Below are positions 22,137 to 44,698 of a stretch of DNA of 64,000 nucleotides, piece after piece. Each line of letters starts with the position of its first letter. The stretch's first letter is position 1. Below the pieces are notes generated by a model. That model worked only from the letters and a program-made list of their open reading frames with translations, searched no databases and was not told where the DNA came from. Origin of the DNA: Adineta vaga (lineage: Eukaryota > Rotifera); assembly GCA_021613535.1 (NCBI GenBank), contig CP075492.1, forward strand, positions 13,082,001-13,146,000. Direction: 5' to 3'. A program made the translations under genes and the position numbers.

Positions 22137-23796
22137 ATGGCGTCATTTAAAAGACTATTTAAAAACAATACTAGTGCAGCAAATATTCCGAGCCGAAAAC
22201 CACCAAAACTTACTTGGCAACATTCATGGCCATTGGATCAAACAGCAAATGCTTTAGTTGATTCTTCTTTTCGACTTCTCCCACCCGAAGTACTGTTACA
22301 GATTTTCAAAGGTTTATCAGTGCATGATTTGGGTAATGTTGCATTGGTTTGTCGAACATTTAAAATGATTGTTGATCAAGATGATATATGGAAAACGAAA
22401 TGCAATTGTAAGTCGTGCTGTATTCTGTTGTATAGTTTGATTATTGTTTGAAATTCGTAGCATCAACAAAAATACAATCGAAATCTTTTAAAGAAATATA
22501 TATGGATTGGATGTATGAGAAATATTTGCGAAACATTGAATTAGAAGAAGTTGAAGCTCATTATTTTATAGAAAGTTCACATGTTGCCTGTGGAATGCGA
22601 TGTGGACCACCTCAGTATCCTATTCGACAAAATGGCATACATGATTTCGCAGCTATCGGTGAATTTAAACAACATCCAAATGAATCGAGTGATATGTAAG
22701 TTCTATATTTTGATCTTTCTCGAACGTTTGTTTATTTTATTTAGGACAATTACACTGTCCGTCAATCTTGATAAAACAGCATGCGAACTTATTTCATTGT
22801 TACAAAAGGCAACACCATTTCAAGATAAATGGCGTGAATCATCTGTGATTAAACAAATGATTACTCGTTATTATCGTTTCATGCAACTCAAAGCTGCATC
22901 ACCGAATAATCTTTTACTTGTTCCAACACTAGATATTGAAATCATTTGGCAAACTCATCTTCTTCGACCAACAATGTATCGGGATGATTGTATGAGATTG
23001 TTTCATCGCGTGATTGATCATAGTTTGTTAACCAATGATGTAGAACAATTCTTAAAAGAACAAGCATTTATTGAAACTTGTAAATTATATGAAGAACGAT
23101 TTGGTGAACAATATTGTCCATTACCTGAAAATAAGAAAGACAAAAAAGCTCCTCCGAGATATGTTCATCGTCTATTTGATTCATTAAAATGTCTGATTCC
23201 AGAGTATACCTATTGGGATGAAACACATTTTCAATTTCAATCTTCATCAATAGCTAATCATGATGATAATCCATTTTCATTTACGGAAGCTGATATTATT
23301 CTAGACGGAAATTGGCTTAGTTTATGTCAGAAATTTATGACAGAAATGCAAGAAAAAGTTAACTTTCGAGGGCATTATGATCCGTATGAGGGTCGTATTA
23401 ATATAGGAGCAGGAATGTTGAAACGATTAAAAAAATCTTATGAACGATTTTTATACATGGCAACGAAATATCCACCTTCAAGTGGTTATAAATTTATTCA
23501 TCCTACCTATGCTGTAAGATGATTTTTATTTGAAAATAACATATATCTATATATCTATTTAGATTGATATTATTTGGCATTCACATATGCAAGAACCATT
23601 GAAATATGTTTCTGATTGTCTACGTCTTGTTGGTTATGTTATTGATCATGCACCATGGCCATCGGTTGATGCAAATAAAATGAAAACTTCTTGTGATGAT
23701 ACAACAAAAGCATGGAAAAAAGAATTCGATAGTGATATGTACACAGATCATCTCTATAATACTAAGGATAACATTAGTGATTATTATGATTATTAA
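22137..23796 (+). CDS. F-box protein with a GRDP-like (DUF1399) domain
   Basis: Four exons (22137-22407, 22461-22695, 22745-23513, 23563-23796) give 502 residues. Residues about 45-90 form an F-box ('LLPPEVLLQIFKGLSVHDLG', then 'VALVCRTFK…DDIWKTKC'). The rest matches the glycine-rich-domain-protein-like family (DUF1399), first known from plants and fungi. It has two characteristic blocks: 'VPTLDIEIIWQTHLLRP…YRDDC…VIDH' and, at the C-terminus, 'IDIIWHSHMQEPLKYVSDC' ending in a 'VIDH' block. The F-box would bind SKP1 and place the GRDP domain as the substrate arm of an SCF ubiquitin ligase. That role is inference. No glycine-rich tail is present. Confidence 0.8.
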
Positions 23797-24220
23797 CATA
23801 TTTTCATAAAGACAATTCAGTTTTACTTTTTAATTGAATAAAAATATTCATGAATTCAAAATTAAATCCAGGTCATATTTATATGTATGACTATACAAAA
23901 AAAAGTGAAAATCTGTTCGAGTTATACTAATATTATTTTTTTTTTGTTATGCTGTAATTCAAGCAGAAAATGACAAGACGTAAGATGTTATTTCTGATGT
24001 GATAGAAAAATTTGCGTCATAGATGCAATCATAATTATTTTTCAGTACAAAAAATATAGAATATGACGTTTTTGTGTTTAAGGATATTCGATGATCAATC
24101 TATTCATATCTCTTTGATTCTATTATTCTAAACAAAACATATATAAAAAAGAATTCAGTAAATATGAACCAAAGATTAATTCAAAGTCTCAATGTTTGTT
24201 TGTTCTGATTTCGTCTTCAT
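23797..24220. other. Intergenic between convergent genes
   Basis: 3' flanks of the F-box/GRDP gene (+) and the EF-hand gene (-). AATAAA occurs at 23838, shortly after the F-box/GRDP stop, and is a plausible polyadenylation signal. Confidence 0.45.
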
Positions 24221-24972
24221 TTATGAATCATTAATATCTGTTGCCATTTGAACTCGAACAGCCAATTGTCGTAGAAGACTTTCAGCAGTTTGAACAACAT
24301 CCGATGCATTGTTATTATCTGGAACAATATATTCCAAAACACCATTAACTTCTAAGGCAATACATTCTTGTCCCCATTCGATACATTTGCTTTTAATTGC
24401 ATCTCGAATATTTTGTTCATTTTCTGACCATTTGTTTTTTGTGCAAAATGTTTCAACCGATGTAACTGTTACTTGAATTAATTCATCATTATGTACTAGA
24501 TAAGAACTTTGTTTTGCTGGATATACCGTGCAACCACCGCATGTTTTGCAAAGTAAATTTTGAAATGAAGCTAAAAAACAATAGATTTCGTTTGATAGAT
24601 TTATGATTTCTCAGAAATTTAATTACCGAGACGAGTATTAAAATCCGACGTAGTAGTAGGACTATTCATCGGATTTGTCGATGGAATAACAATACGAAGA
24701 CGAACACCTGCTTTATTAGCATCCGAATCAGCTAAGAATAATAACCAACTAACTTCATCCAAAGATAAATTTCCAGTATTATCTTTATCACAATATTTAA
24801 ACATGGTTTCAATTTGTTCGTCATTAAAACCCAACTTAAATCGTTTTGAATGTGCTTTCAATTCATCCAATGTCACTGTTCCATCATTATTCACATTGAC
24901 TTTACCTTTTTTTGATGTTTTCGTTTTGACTTTTTTTCCTGATGTATCACCTTTATTAGCTGCATTACCCAT
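24221..24972 (-). CDS. N-myristoylation-motif EF-hand protein with an uncharacterised C-terminal domain
   Basis: Two exons (24627-24972, 24221-24570) give 231 residues. The N-terminus MGNAANKG fits the N-myristoyltransferase consensus (Gly2, Ser/Ala/Asn-rich), and a Lys-rich linker follows (KKVKTKTSKKGK), a common membrane-binding arrangement. Two EF-hand loops are visible: 'VNNDGTVTLDEL', which lacks the first ligand, and 'DKDNTGNLSLDE', which is canonical. The C-terminal 120 residues contain 'LLCKTCGGCTVYPAK', with a CxxCGGC motif, and two helical segments. I do not recognise this part. It may be a calcium-switched peripheral membrane protein. Confidence 0.75.
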
Positions 24973-25666
24973 GATAACAACGGATTATGTTAGTCTTAAT
25001 GCCAAGTAGAAGAAGAAAAAAACGATCGAAAAAGAGCAAGTATAATTAAATGTTTACTTATATATATATATATATATATGTCTATATATATGTGAATGCA
25101 AATTAGTTTGCTTTTTACATTTGCAACGCAATGAATCGGAACATATTCATCTATCAATTGACATCATCAGAGCAAGAGAGGGAGAGAGAGAGAGAAACGT
25201 GATGGAAACCAAATTATACAAGATTTCAATATATGTATACATGTTTTTCTGTCGAATATGACCGAATATATCAATGTTTTTTCGGTAACGTACGAAACCT
25301 ACCAATATAATTATATAGTTCACACTTGTTATTTTATCTCTCGATATTAAAGCAATCTGTAGAAGAGGAAAAGAAAAAAAAATATTTCGCGATTGAATAG
25401 ATTGTAATTAATGATGCGTTCATGTCAATCGTCAATATATTCGGAACCGTTTTGCTTAATATCGATCAATTAGTTACCGTAACGAAGTTGTGAATGATCG
25501 TTACCGCAGTAGTTTTAGGTGAAAATATGTGATGTCGTATACGACAATAAATCATAAGAATATCCATACATTTAATATAAAGATGAAAGTTTTGTTTAAA
25601 TTCTATTTCATATGTTTATTTTTCGAATGAATTAAGTACAAATTAAAAAATTCATCTGTTTTTTGT
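24973..25666. other. Intergenic with (TA)n and (GA)n microsatellites
   Basis: 5' flank of the EF-hand gene. A 21-base TA run lies at 25059-25079 and a GA run at about 25182-25194. No gene is seen. Confidence 0.6.
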
Positions 25667-26481
25667 TTAATAAATAAGCAATTGTGTACATCGAAAGATG
25701 GCAATTAATTTATTCTTTTGTGCATCTTTTACTTGAGCATCCCAAATCTGTGTAGTTTTTCCTCCATGTATCAATCGTGCTTCACATGATAGGACACTTG
25801 GTGGTTTGATTGTTCCTAGAAAATTCGATTTCAATTCAATTGTTGTAAATAATTTTGCATCCGAAGGTTTCGATTTAACACAACCATAACCACAAGCTGT
25901 ATCAGCTACAGTTACAACAACACCAGCATGAAGGTAACCATTTGGTGCTAACAGTTCTTCACGAGCGTGTAGTTGACATGAAACATAACCATGAGATATA
26001 GATAAAATTTCCATTCCAAGTAAACCAGGAAATTTACCTTGGCCAAAATTATTCCACAATGTTATGTCAATGAAATCTTCGATTGAAATTTTCTTTGTTG
26101 AATCATTGGATGAGGAACTAAATCATACATTGAATGACAAAATCAAGTAGTTCTGTGTTCGTATTTGAGATAGAGAAAGGAAAGTTAATCATTCTGAAAA
26201 ACTAACCTGACTAAATAATGTGCATTTTCTGGTATTTGTGAATCTGCTGAAATTTGTTTAAAAGCCGTTGGTATTTGTTGATGTTGTTTTGTTTTTTTGT
26301 CATCATAATAGTAATACTGATGTTCTTGGCGATCAATAATTGCTTTCAATTTTTGATTTGTTTGATAAGCTTCAATTACTGATGTATCACATATATAATA
26401 TCTTGACAGAGATGATAAAAATCGCTGTGAGATTTGGTAAAAACATGATAGATTTTTTTGTATGATAAATTTCGAAAGCAT
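25667..26481 (-). CDS. PaaI/THEM-like hotdog-fold acyl-CoA thioesterase, probably mitochondrial
   Basis: Two exons (26207-26481, 25667-26117) give 241 residues. The N-terminal 30 residues (MLSKFIIQKNLSCFYQISQRF) are basic and hydrophobic without acids, as in a mitochondrial presequence. The C-terminal 130 residues are a PaaI-type hotdog domain. It includes the helix-start motif 'NGYLHAGVVVTVADTACGYG' (HaGv…vaDtacg), with the catalytic Asp equivalent, followed by 'TTIELKSNFLGTI' and 'CEARLIHGGKTTQIWDAQV'. Such enzymes hydrolyse acyl- or aryl-CoA thioesters. The substrate cannot be told. The hotdog part is close to bacterial PaaI in its motifs, but animals also have related proteins. Confidence 0.82.
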
Positions 26482-26768
26482 TTTAAAAATATTTCCTATC
26501 ACATCAATCAAAATTCAAAGTCCAATTTTTTACTCTGTCTGATTGGTGTATTTACCAACTATGTGGTTATTTCTATATAAAAAGAATCATTGCATACGTA
26601 GCGAAATATTAATAACGTTTTCACAACAATCTGGGGACATCTGTTAGTCGAATATAGATACGAAATTTATTCGTTCTTTGGTAGCCTCTTTATTTAGAAG
26701 CATCTCATTTGCATTGCATTTCATTATTCATGTCATACATATCATAAATAAAGTATAAAAAGAAATTG

Positions 26769-27707
26769 TCAAGTAGAATGTTCAATATGTTCGATAATTG
26801 AACGATATATTTGCTCTTTGTTATGATCATCACCCATATGACCTTGATCGAATATAACTGATTTGGCATTTAATAATTCTGCTAATTCATGTTGTTGTTT
26901 TGGAGACACTAATTTATCTTGTGTAGAAATTTGAACAGTAATTGGTATATTTGCATCACGTATGAATTGAGCTGAAGCATTTGGTAAATAGTGACTACCA
27001 GCTGCAGATGATTGACATGCACATGCTTGTAGATTTCCAAATGCCCACCATTGATCATATTCATTTAACCAAAGTGTTGCATACATTTCACCCGTTGTTT
27101 TTAAAGTTTCAGGTGAAAATGCAGCAGGTAGAAGAACATTTCGAATCATATGTTCACGATCTTTTTTTATAAGAAATGGCATTAATTTTGACCAAATACT
27201 TGGACCAAATGCTAATGGTCGAATATAACTACCACGTGATGTAGCCATAAGATATAAAGATTGTAGACGATTTTGAGGTAGTAATAGTAATGCTAATTCT
27301 TGTGCAACCATTCCACCAAGACTAGCACCAAAAACATGAACTGATGAATTCGTACCCCAAACGTGATTGATTAATAAACAAGCATCATTCGCTAACATAC
27401 GTGATGTTTGTCGAAGAGGTTGAGTCGAAATCGATTTACCAATACCACGATGATCATATGTTAAGATTTCAATGGATTTTTGTAAAGAAGCGAAATGTTT
27501 AACAAGATATTCAGCTTGTTCTTCAAAATGTCTCATTGTTGCAAATGAGCCCATGATCATAATCATTTTAATACTATCTTCCGAAGAAATCTTTGGTGAT
27601 GAACGTATTTCATAATATAATTGTACTTCAGCAGAGATGGAAATCGTATTCGAAGTGATTTTTAAATTCTCCGAATCTGTAGTAGTAGTAGTAGTAGTAG
27701 TAGTCAT
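26769..27707 (-). CDS. Alpha/beta hydrolase, intronless
   Basis: A single 312-codon exon. After a run of Thr at the start (encoded by a TAG/ACT trinucleotide repeat at 27681-27704) comes an alpha/beta-hydrolase fold: an oxyanion strand 'MIMIMGSFATMRHFEEQA', 'LTYDHRGIGKS', the nucleophile elbow 'GASLGGMVA', an acid loop 'STQDKLV' and the histidine loop 'QGHMGDDH'. The core resembles bacterial and fungal enol-lactonase/esterase-type hydrolases. The substrate is unknown. No signal peptide is seen. The start could also be a later Met, because the Thr repeat is length-variable. Confidence 0.85.
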   Translation of the reverse strand: MTTTTTTTTTDSENLKITSNTISISAEVQLYYEIRSSPKISSEDSIKMIMIMGSFATMRHFEEQAEYLVKHFASLQKSIEILTYDHRGIGKSISTQPLRQTSRMLANDACLLINHVWGTNSSVHVFGASLGGMVAQELALLLLPQNRLQSLYLMATSRGSYIRPLAFGPSIWSKLMPFLIKKDREHMIRNVLLPAAFSPETLKTTGEMYATLWLNEYDQWWAFGNLQACACQSSAAGSHYLPNASAQFIRDANIPITVQISTQDKLVSPKQQHELAELLNAKSVIFDQGHMGDDHNKEQIYRSIIEHIEHST

Positions 27708-27978
27708 GCGTTCAAGCTTGTTATCTTTTTTGTTTTCTGATAAACTATATCTAGAATAATATACGTTTTTATTATGATACGAAAAAAAACAAAATCTTTC
27801 TTTTTATTTAAAACTGAGTGTTTCATGTTATCAAACGATGATGAGTCAGAATGTATGCAGTACAGTTTTATATACTTCATTTCATATCCTCGTGATTTAG
27901 CATACATCTGTGCCGTCGTCTTAATAATACAACGAAAAAATAGGAAGAACAGAAGAAAGGAAAGAAAGAAAAAAACTA

Positions 27979-28049
27979 GGGGGCACCCGGGATTGAACCA
28001 GGGACCTCTCGATCTGCAGTCGAATGCTCTACCACTGAGCTATACCCCC
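27979..28049 (-). tRNA. tRNA-Cys (GCA)
   Basis: The minus strand folds into a standard cloverleaf of 71 bases: acceptor GGGGGTA paired with TGCCCCC, D arm GCTC-AGTGGTA-GAGC, anticodon arm TTCGA-CTGCAGA-TCGAG with anticodon GCA, and T arm CCTGG-TTCAATC-CCGGG. The A box (TAGCTCAGTGGTAGAGC) and B box (GGTTCAATCC) are intact, so polymerase III transcription is expected. No intron is seen and no CCA is encoded, as usual in eukaryotes. Confidence 0.95.
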
Positions 28050-28269
28050 CGTGCCATGAGATATTCGCATTCTTGAGTCATGTTGAAATTCACGAATACT
28101 TTTTCAACCAAGATTATTGAGTTGTAACAATAGTATTATCCAATAAGCATATATAAACGAAAGATACATTATTTCTCATGAAATACTACCATACAACGTA
28201 GTTTATATCATTATTATGACATAAAAAATGGCAAAAAAATATAAAAAGTTTTATTTTTTTTTAATGTTC

Positions 28270-31200
28270 TTATAGATGTGAAGTTTTTGTTGATTTTGTT
28301 CGTAATGTGCCTGAAGTTATCATTGGACCAAAACCTTTTTCTTGCGAAAATGCATAACCCGATCTGAAAAACAGATAAGAAATATTAATCTAACTGAGAT
28401 TTCTAAATGCTATAAATTTACCCAGTTGATCGGATCGATTGTGTTCTTCCTCGTAACTCTTGATCCATAGGAATAATAACATTCTTTTTCTGTGATATAC
28501 AAAATTTCTGTACTAATCGAGCTCGATCTGATTCATTGGGCATAAATCGTATACGGAAAAATCTAAATTAATCTTCACAATCATTCAATTTGCCTGAACA
28601 AATTATCTTACTCTCGTGCAATCACAGGTAAAATAAGTAGAACACAAATGAGAACAAGTGTTAACCAAAATGTCACACTAGTTAACGAGATTTGTGCCAC
28701 ACCAGTATATGAATAATTAATTTTAAAAGTCAAACGTAATACTGTTGAATACATAATAAAATGAAAAATAAAATGAAGTGTAATTGTACCAAAAAGAATA
28801 AAAATATAAATGCCAGACCAATACCACATTTCTAAAGCATTTTCTAAATTGACAACAATAACTAAAATTGTTGCTATCATAAAACCAAATGATTGAGCAT
28901 CGATTAATGATAGACCCGATGGAAGTGTACTCGATGATAAACATAAATAGGAAAAGAAAAATATGATACATGATGTTATAAGACCATGAATAGCACATTC
29001 AACAAAGATTTTTCGATTAAAATATTCATCTTTTTGACCAGCAGTATATCTATATCATATCCAATCTTGATTATTTTATAAAAAAAAAACAATTTTCAAC
29101 TTACAAAAGAGGTCTACTTATCGAATGATTTGCACTGATATCCTAAACATGAACAAGCATATATGTCTTATGATGATTGAATAGTTCAACATACTTGATC
29201 TAGGATTCCTAAAACTAACACAGGACATGTTGTGAAGAAAATATTGTAAGTTGTTATAAAGAATGAATCAAAGATCGTCTATATACATGAATACAACATT
29301 CGATCGTCTTATATAACATCTTACTTGAGCAGAAAATCCACAATAGAAAGCAAACCAAAATTGACAAAAAGTAAACGCAAAGTTTTTATAGAAAAAATAA
29401 CGTAAGAATTTCGATATACGTAAATATGACCAACGTCCATGAACGAGTAATAATCGTTCTAAATATCGAAATTGACCAATACTATAATCACTAGCTAAGA
29501 CGGCTTGTCGACCTTCTTGTCCACTAATTCCTACACCAATATGGGCTTCTATTTATCGAAGAAATAAAAGAAAGAGAATCTAATGAAAGTTTGTAACTCA
29601 CTTTGAATCATTGAGACATCATTGGCTCCGTCACCAATAGCTAATGTAATCACTTTCTTATTTTTCATGACTAATTCTACGACTTGTGCTTTTTGTAATG
29701 GTGTTACTCGACAACAAATAACTGCTTTACATGTAGTAGAAAGTTCGAGAAATGTCATTTTCAATCGATCAGATAACGCATGAGCTAATGCTGATCCAGT
29801 GATTAGTAAACTGAAGCCATCAGAATATTCCGAACAATTTTTCTTATCTATTTCTTGAATATCATTTTGAAATCTCTCTAATGCATTGACAACATCATCT
29901 TCATTATCACCGTCAACTTTTCTGATTATCATTTCATTTGTTAGAAGTCGACAAGAAAATCCGATATTTTCCGCCGTTTCTAAAGAAAACAAAACAGAAA
30001 TCAGTTAAAACCAATCTATTGAATTTTTACCGATTTTATCGCCAGTTAACATCCAAATTTTAATTTTAGCCTTAGTTAACTTTTCAATACATTCCGGTAC
30101 ACCATCTTGAAGTTTATCTTCAATTGCTGTCATACCAAGTAATTTCATATTCTTTTCAATTTCTTCATATAATACATCCATTTGTTCTTCACGTTTCTGC
30201 ATACTCGTACTAAACTATCGAAAAAAATCAGATATAATACTTCGATATCAATCATACTTACGTTGCTTGTTTTAATCTTTTTGCCCATTTTTGATAATCA
30301 TTTTCTTTTAATTCTTTCCAAGCTAAACATAACGTACGTAAACCTTCCGTCGCAACTTTCTAAAGAAAATAAGATCAATTTTTGATCATCAAAATAATCT
30401 TATATAGATTTCTACATGTAAATGATCATCTGTTACATTCATAATGTTATTTTCTGATGGATCTAATCGTTCTTTAATCGTTGTATCAGCACCTTTACAA
30501 TATAGGATAATTTTACCATGTTTTCGTATTATAATCTATAATGAAGACACAAATTATATTTTACAAAAGATCGTAAAATGATACTTACAGACATACGTTT
30601 TCTATAGTTATTAAAATCAAGAATATTCAATAGATCGAACGTTTCGATTTGATTTCGAAAACGAACTGTCATATTACTTTGTGTACGACTCTAAATACAA
30701 TATAGAATAATTCGATCGATATTCTATACATTAATTTACCATAAATTCAAAACCAAGTGCACGTGCAGCTGTTACTAATGCATTTTCATCAGGTGATTGT
30801 GCTTGATAACTTATTTTTCCATCTTTTTCTTCCGTCATAACTGTATGACACAATGCCAAAAGAGTTAGAAAATGATTGATATCCTCGTCTTGATTTTTTT
30901 CAATAGCATCAATTAAAGTTTGATCATTCCAGACAAAATTACTATCATGTCGAGTCAAGTTCGTTGTTTTATCTCGATTTTCATCGATCACATCACCATA
31001 TAATTTACCTCGTATAGAACATTTTTTGAATGTCATTATGTTCTAAAAACAAATTAGATGCTTAGAAAAGTTATTGATTCATCTACCTGTGTTAATGTTC
31101 CTGTTTTATCAGAAAAAATATATTGGATTTGTCCTAATTCTTCGTTAAGTGATGCTGTTCTTGCTTGTGCTTGAGTATTATTCGGTTCATAAAACAGTTG

Positions 31201-32717
31201 TACATCCCAATCAATCCATTTTGATTGGAGAAAACGAATAAATTCTATACTGATATATAATGAAATCGGTACAACAGTATTTAGTAGAATAACATAGGAG
31301 AAAAATTTCAGTGCAGCCATTTGTATAGCACCCGTTTTTGCATTGGATGAAATATAAGATTCCCAAGGTAAATATAAACGAAATTTTGAACCGATATTAT
31401 ATTCCCAGAAGCCCGAACAGATAGCAATGATTGAACACATGAGAAATAAAAAGAGAAAAATCTACGAAATTTACATTGATGATTCAAACGACTTACTCCA
31501 ATGATGATTTTGTTCAACCAATGATCGATTTTTGTTCGTTTAAATTTCGGTTTGCCACTATTTTGCATTAATTTCGTATCTCGACCAGCATAACAAACAA
31601 CTAAAATTCATAATTAACGAACCAAATCAAATCATTTTTTCTTACTTCCAAAAGCCCATTGTGTATTTCTTAATCGAGTACCACGTAATAGAAGATTCTC
31701 ATTTTTCAAGGCATAAATTTGGTCATTCCATGTTAATTTACCTTCAAATCGACGAAGATTTTCATTAGGTAATTCGTATTCAATCTCCGCTAGAAAATTA
31801 ACAGAAAATAAATAAATATATATTTACAAAAAATCATTATTTACCATTAAAATTCGTTAATTTTTCTAAATTATCTTGAATATTGACAGTTGCTTCAAGT
31901 GCTTCTCGAGATTTCAAATTTGTTTCCCTAATAATCACATGAGAATCTTCATAATATACAACATCTCATTTCTTTTCTATTACCCATCTAAATCTGCTGT
32001 TTCAATTAAACATAAACCATTTGGTTCACTTGTTGAAATCAATATAACATCCGCCTTATAAAACAACATTACATAGATTTGTTCGCGAAAAACCAAATAC
32101 TTACAGGAGTAAAGTCATTATTATTAATCTGTAGAATATCTCCAATTTGAATATCTTTCCAACATGTTTCTACGAGTTGTTTATTAACTAAAACTTTCGT
32201 TTGTCGATTATTGATTTGTCGATCACTTCGATATCTTGCCTAGAAAGAAAAGAAATCGTTCGAAATACGAAGAATATCTATTCACAAACAATATCATCAA
32301 TTGCATCTTTAATTGCTGTAACAGCAAGAACAAATATTAATGAAAATAAACTACTAATTGGTTGAAGTGAACTAATTTGTGGAATGTATAATAAAATTAT
32401 AAGAAATAAAAAGAATGCATTGGCAAGTCGACGAAATTGTTCGAAGAGATTTTTTGGTAAAAAAGTCAGAAGATTATATTTTGTTGTTGATATTCGATTA
32501 TTCTTTCAAAGGAAGAAGAAAAAAAAGCAATTTTTCTAATTTTTCAAATCAATTTTATCATTTCCTACTCGAAATTTCTTTGAAATATTGTAAATAGAAT
32601 CATTGGCTTTTATTATTCGATTTGATGCTGAAGAAATTATAAATAATTATTATCAAATACCAATACAAATAGATTACCTGTTGTCTTATTCTTTTTCCAA
32701 CAGAGAAATTTTTGCAT
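28270..32717 (-). CDS. ATP8B: P4-type ATPase (phospholipid flippase), ATP8B type
   Basis: About 20 exons run from '[13 protein letters not shown]' to '[12 protein letters not shown]…TKTSHL'. Family blocks in order are: '[19 protein letters not shown]' (first membrane region), the actuator motif '[17 protein letters not shown]', '[16 protein letters not shown]', the phosphorylation site '[12 protein letters not shown]', '[19 protein letters not shown]', the nucleotide site '[13 protein letters not shown]', '[17 protein letters not shown]', and '[14 protein letters not shown]'. All catalytic residues are present. The DGET (not TGES) actuator motif marks a P4-ATPase, which moves phospholipids to the cytosolic leaflet, normally with a CDC50 partner. 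The C-terminal '[12 protein letters not shown]' block and loop lengths favour ATP8B over ATP8A. No CDC50 gene is in the window. Confidence 0.93.
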
Positions 32718-33818
32718 GATTATAATTGAATGTAATTATAATGAATCGATTTGATCGTATTTTCACTTCTTGTCAATAAATCTTTAATCCTCTTCGTCGT
32801 TTGTAGACAAAATCTATTGATATATCTTACCAACACGGTATATTGATTGTGTATTAACCTTATTTTATGATAGTTGATCAAATCAACGTTACTTTTTATT
32901 TTCAAAGTAATGCCTGTAAAACTGAATTTCTTCTTCTTATCTTTATAGTTATACGAAGAACTTTTTTAGATATTTCTTTTCATATCAATGGATATAAAAA
33001 TCATTCATTATAACAAATCAATGATTTTCTTAGAAAAATTATATTCAAGAATGAATATATAAATATTAATAACTCAAAGGTATTTAGAAAATAATCATGC
33101 TATTTTTAAGATATCTTTTTTTAATTTTCAATAATGAAGTCATAAAATAGTCATACAACATTCTTTTCTCTTTGAATAATGATATTATTACTGATGGCAC
33201 ATAATAAAGGAACACATGAGAATATTGCGACATTTTTGATAATGATAGAATTAAGATGTTTTCTTACTTATCCTTTTAGTTCAATGATAGACGAAAACCC
33301 ATTATTACACTAATTGACTTTGTTATCAATGATGATGAGGTGTCAACTAGGAAAGGCAAAATAACTTGTTTTTATCATCTCGCTTGTAGCATAGGGGAAA
33401 ATCATGACAGATTATTCTATAGTCGTATTTAAATTCTTTTTTGTATGATGATGAGGTATTCGTCACAGACGGCATCAAAGATAATTTTCATTCTAATTAC
33501 AATAATCGTACAAAATACTCTAATTTAATAGAAAGAAAGAAAGAAGGAAAAAGAAGACGAGAAAATTTTCTAGAATTATTCATGATTATTTTCTATTTTA
33601 ATTGTTCGTTCGTTCTTTTGATATTATCTACGTGAGAAAAGAAAAATATGAATAGCTAATCAAGAACAACTGTTTTCTCATTGGTTGAAAAGAAACCTCT
33701 ATTATTATTATGTCGCCTTTTCGTGTTGACGTCAAACTGAGCGGAGAGAGTTCCTTTTTTTCTTCTTCTTTGGATTAGTTTGATTTCTTAGTTCTCTTTT
33801 TTTTGCTAAAGAGAAAAC
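32718..33818. other. Intergenic between divergent ATP8B and NF1
   Basis: AT-rich, with no coding exon recognised. It presumably carries both promoters. A pyrimidine-rich stretch ending in AG lies at about 33780-33810, just before the NF1 ATG. Confidence 0.55.
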
Positions 33819-44513
<10,695 letters not shown>

Positions 44514-44677
44514 ATATATATACATATTTTTTTGGTTGTTGTTGTTTTTTATTGTTGTTGTTTATTCGATTCATGATCAACGTTGTAAATGCATTGTAAT
44601 ACTATTTTAATCTCTTTATTTTTCTATACTTGAATATTGTATTTTCATGTTTATAAATATATAAATATCGTTAAATA

Positions 44678-44696
44678 ATTTATTTTCGTTTTGTAG
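44678..44696 (+). promoter_or_regulatory. Candidate trans-splice acceptor before TIM22
   Basis: A T-rich tract ends in TTTTGTAG at 44696, two bases before the TIM22 ATG. The preceding gene, NF1, ends only 185 bp upstream of that ATG on the same strand. Confidence 0.45.
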
Positions 44697-44698
44697 AA

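Noticed and set aside
25059-25194. (TA)n and (GA)n runs as possible telomeric or mobile-element sequence
   Set aside because: They are ordinary dinucleotide microsatellites without flanking repeats or element features.
27774-28076. Plus-strand frame over the tRNA
   Set aside because: It translates across the tRNA-Cys gene. The cloverleaf explains the sequence.
28723-28998. Phe/Tyr-rich frame inside the flippase region
   Set aside because: A shadow of the ATP8B membrane-segment exons in another frame.
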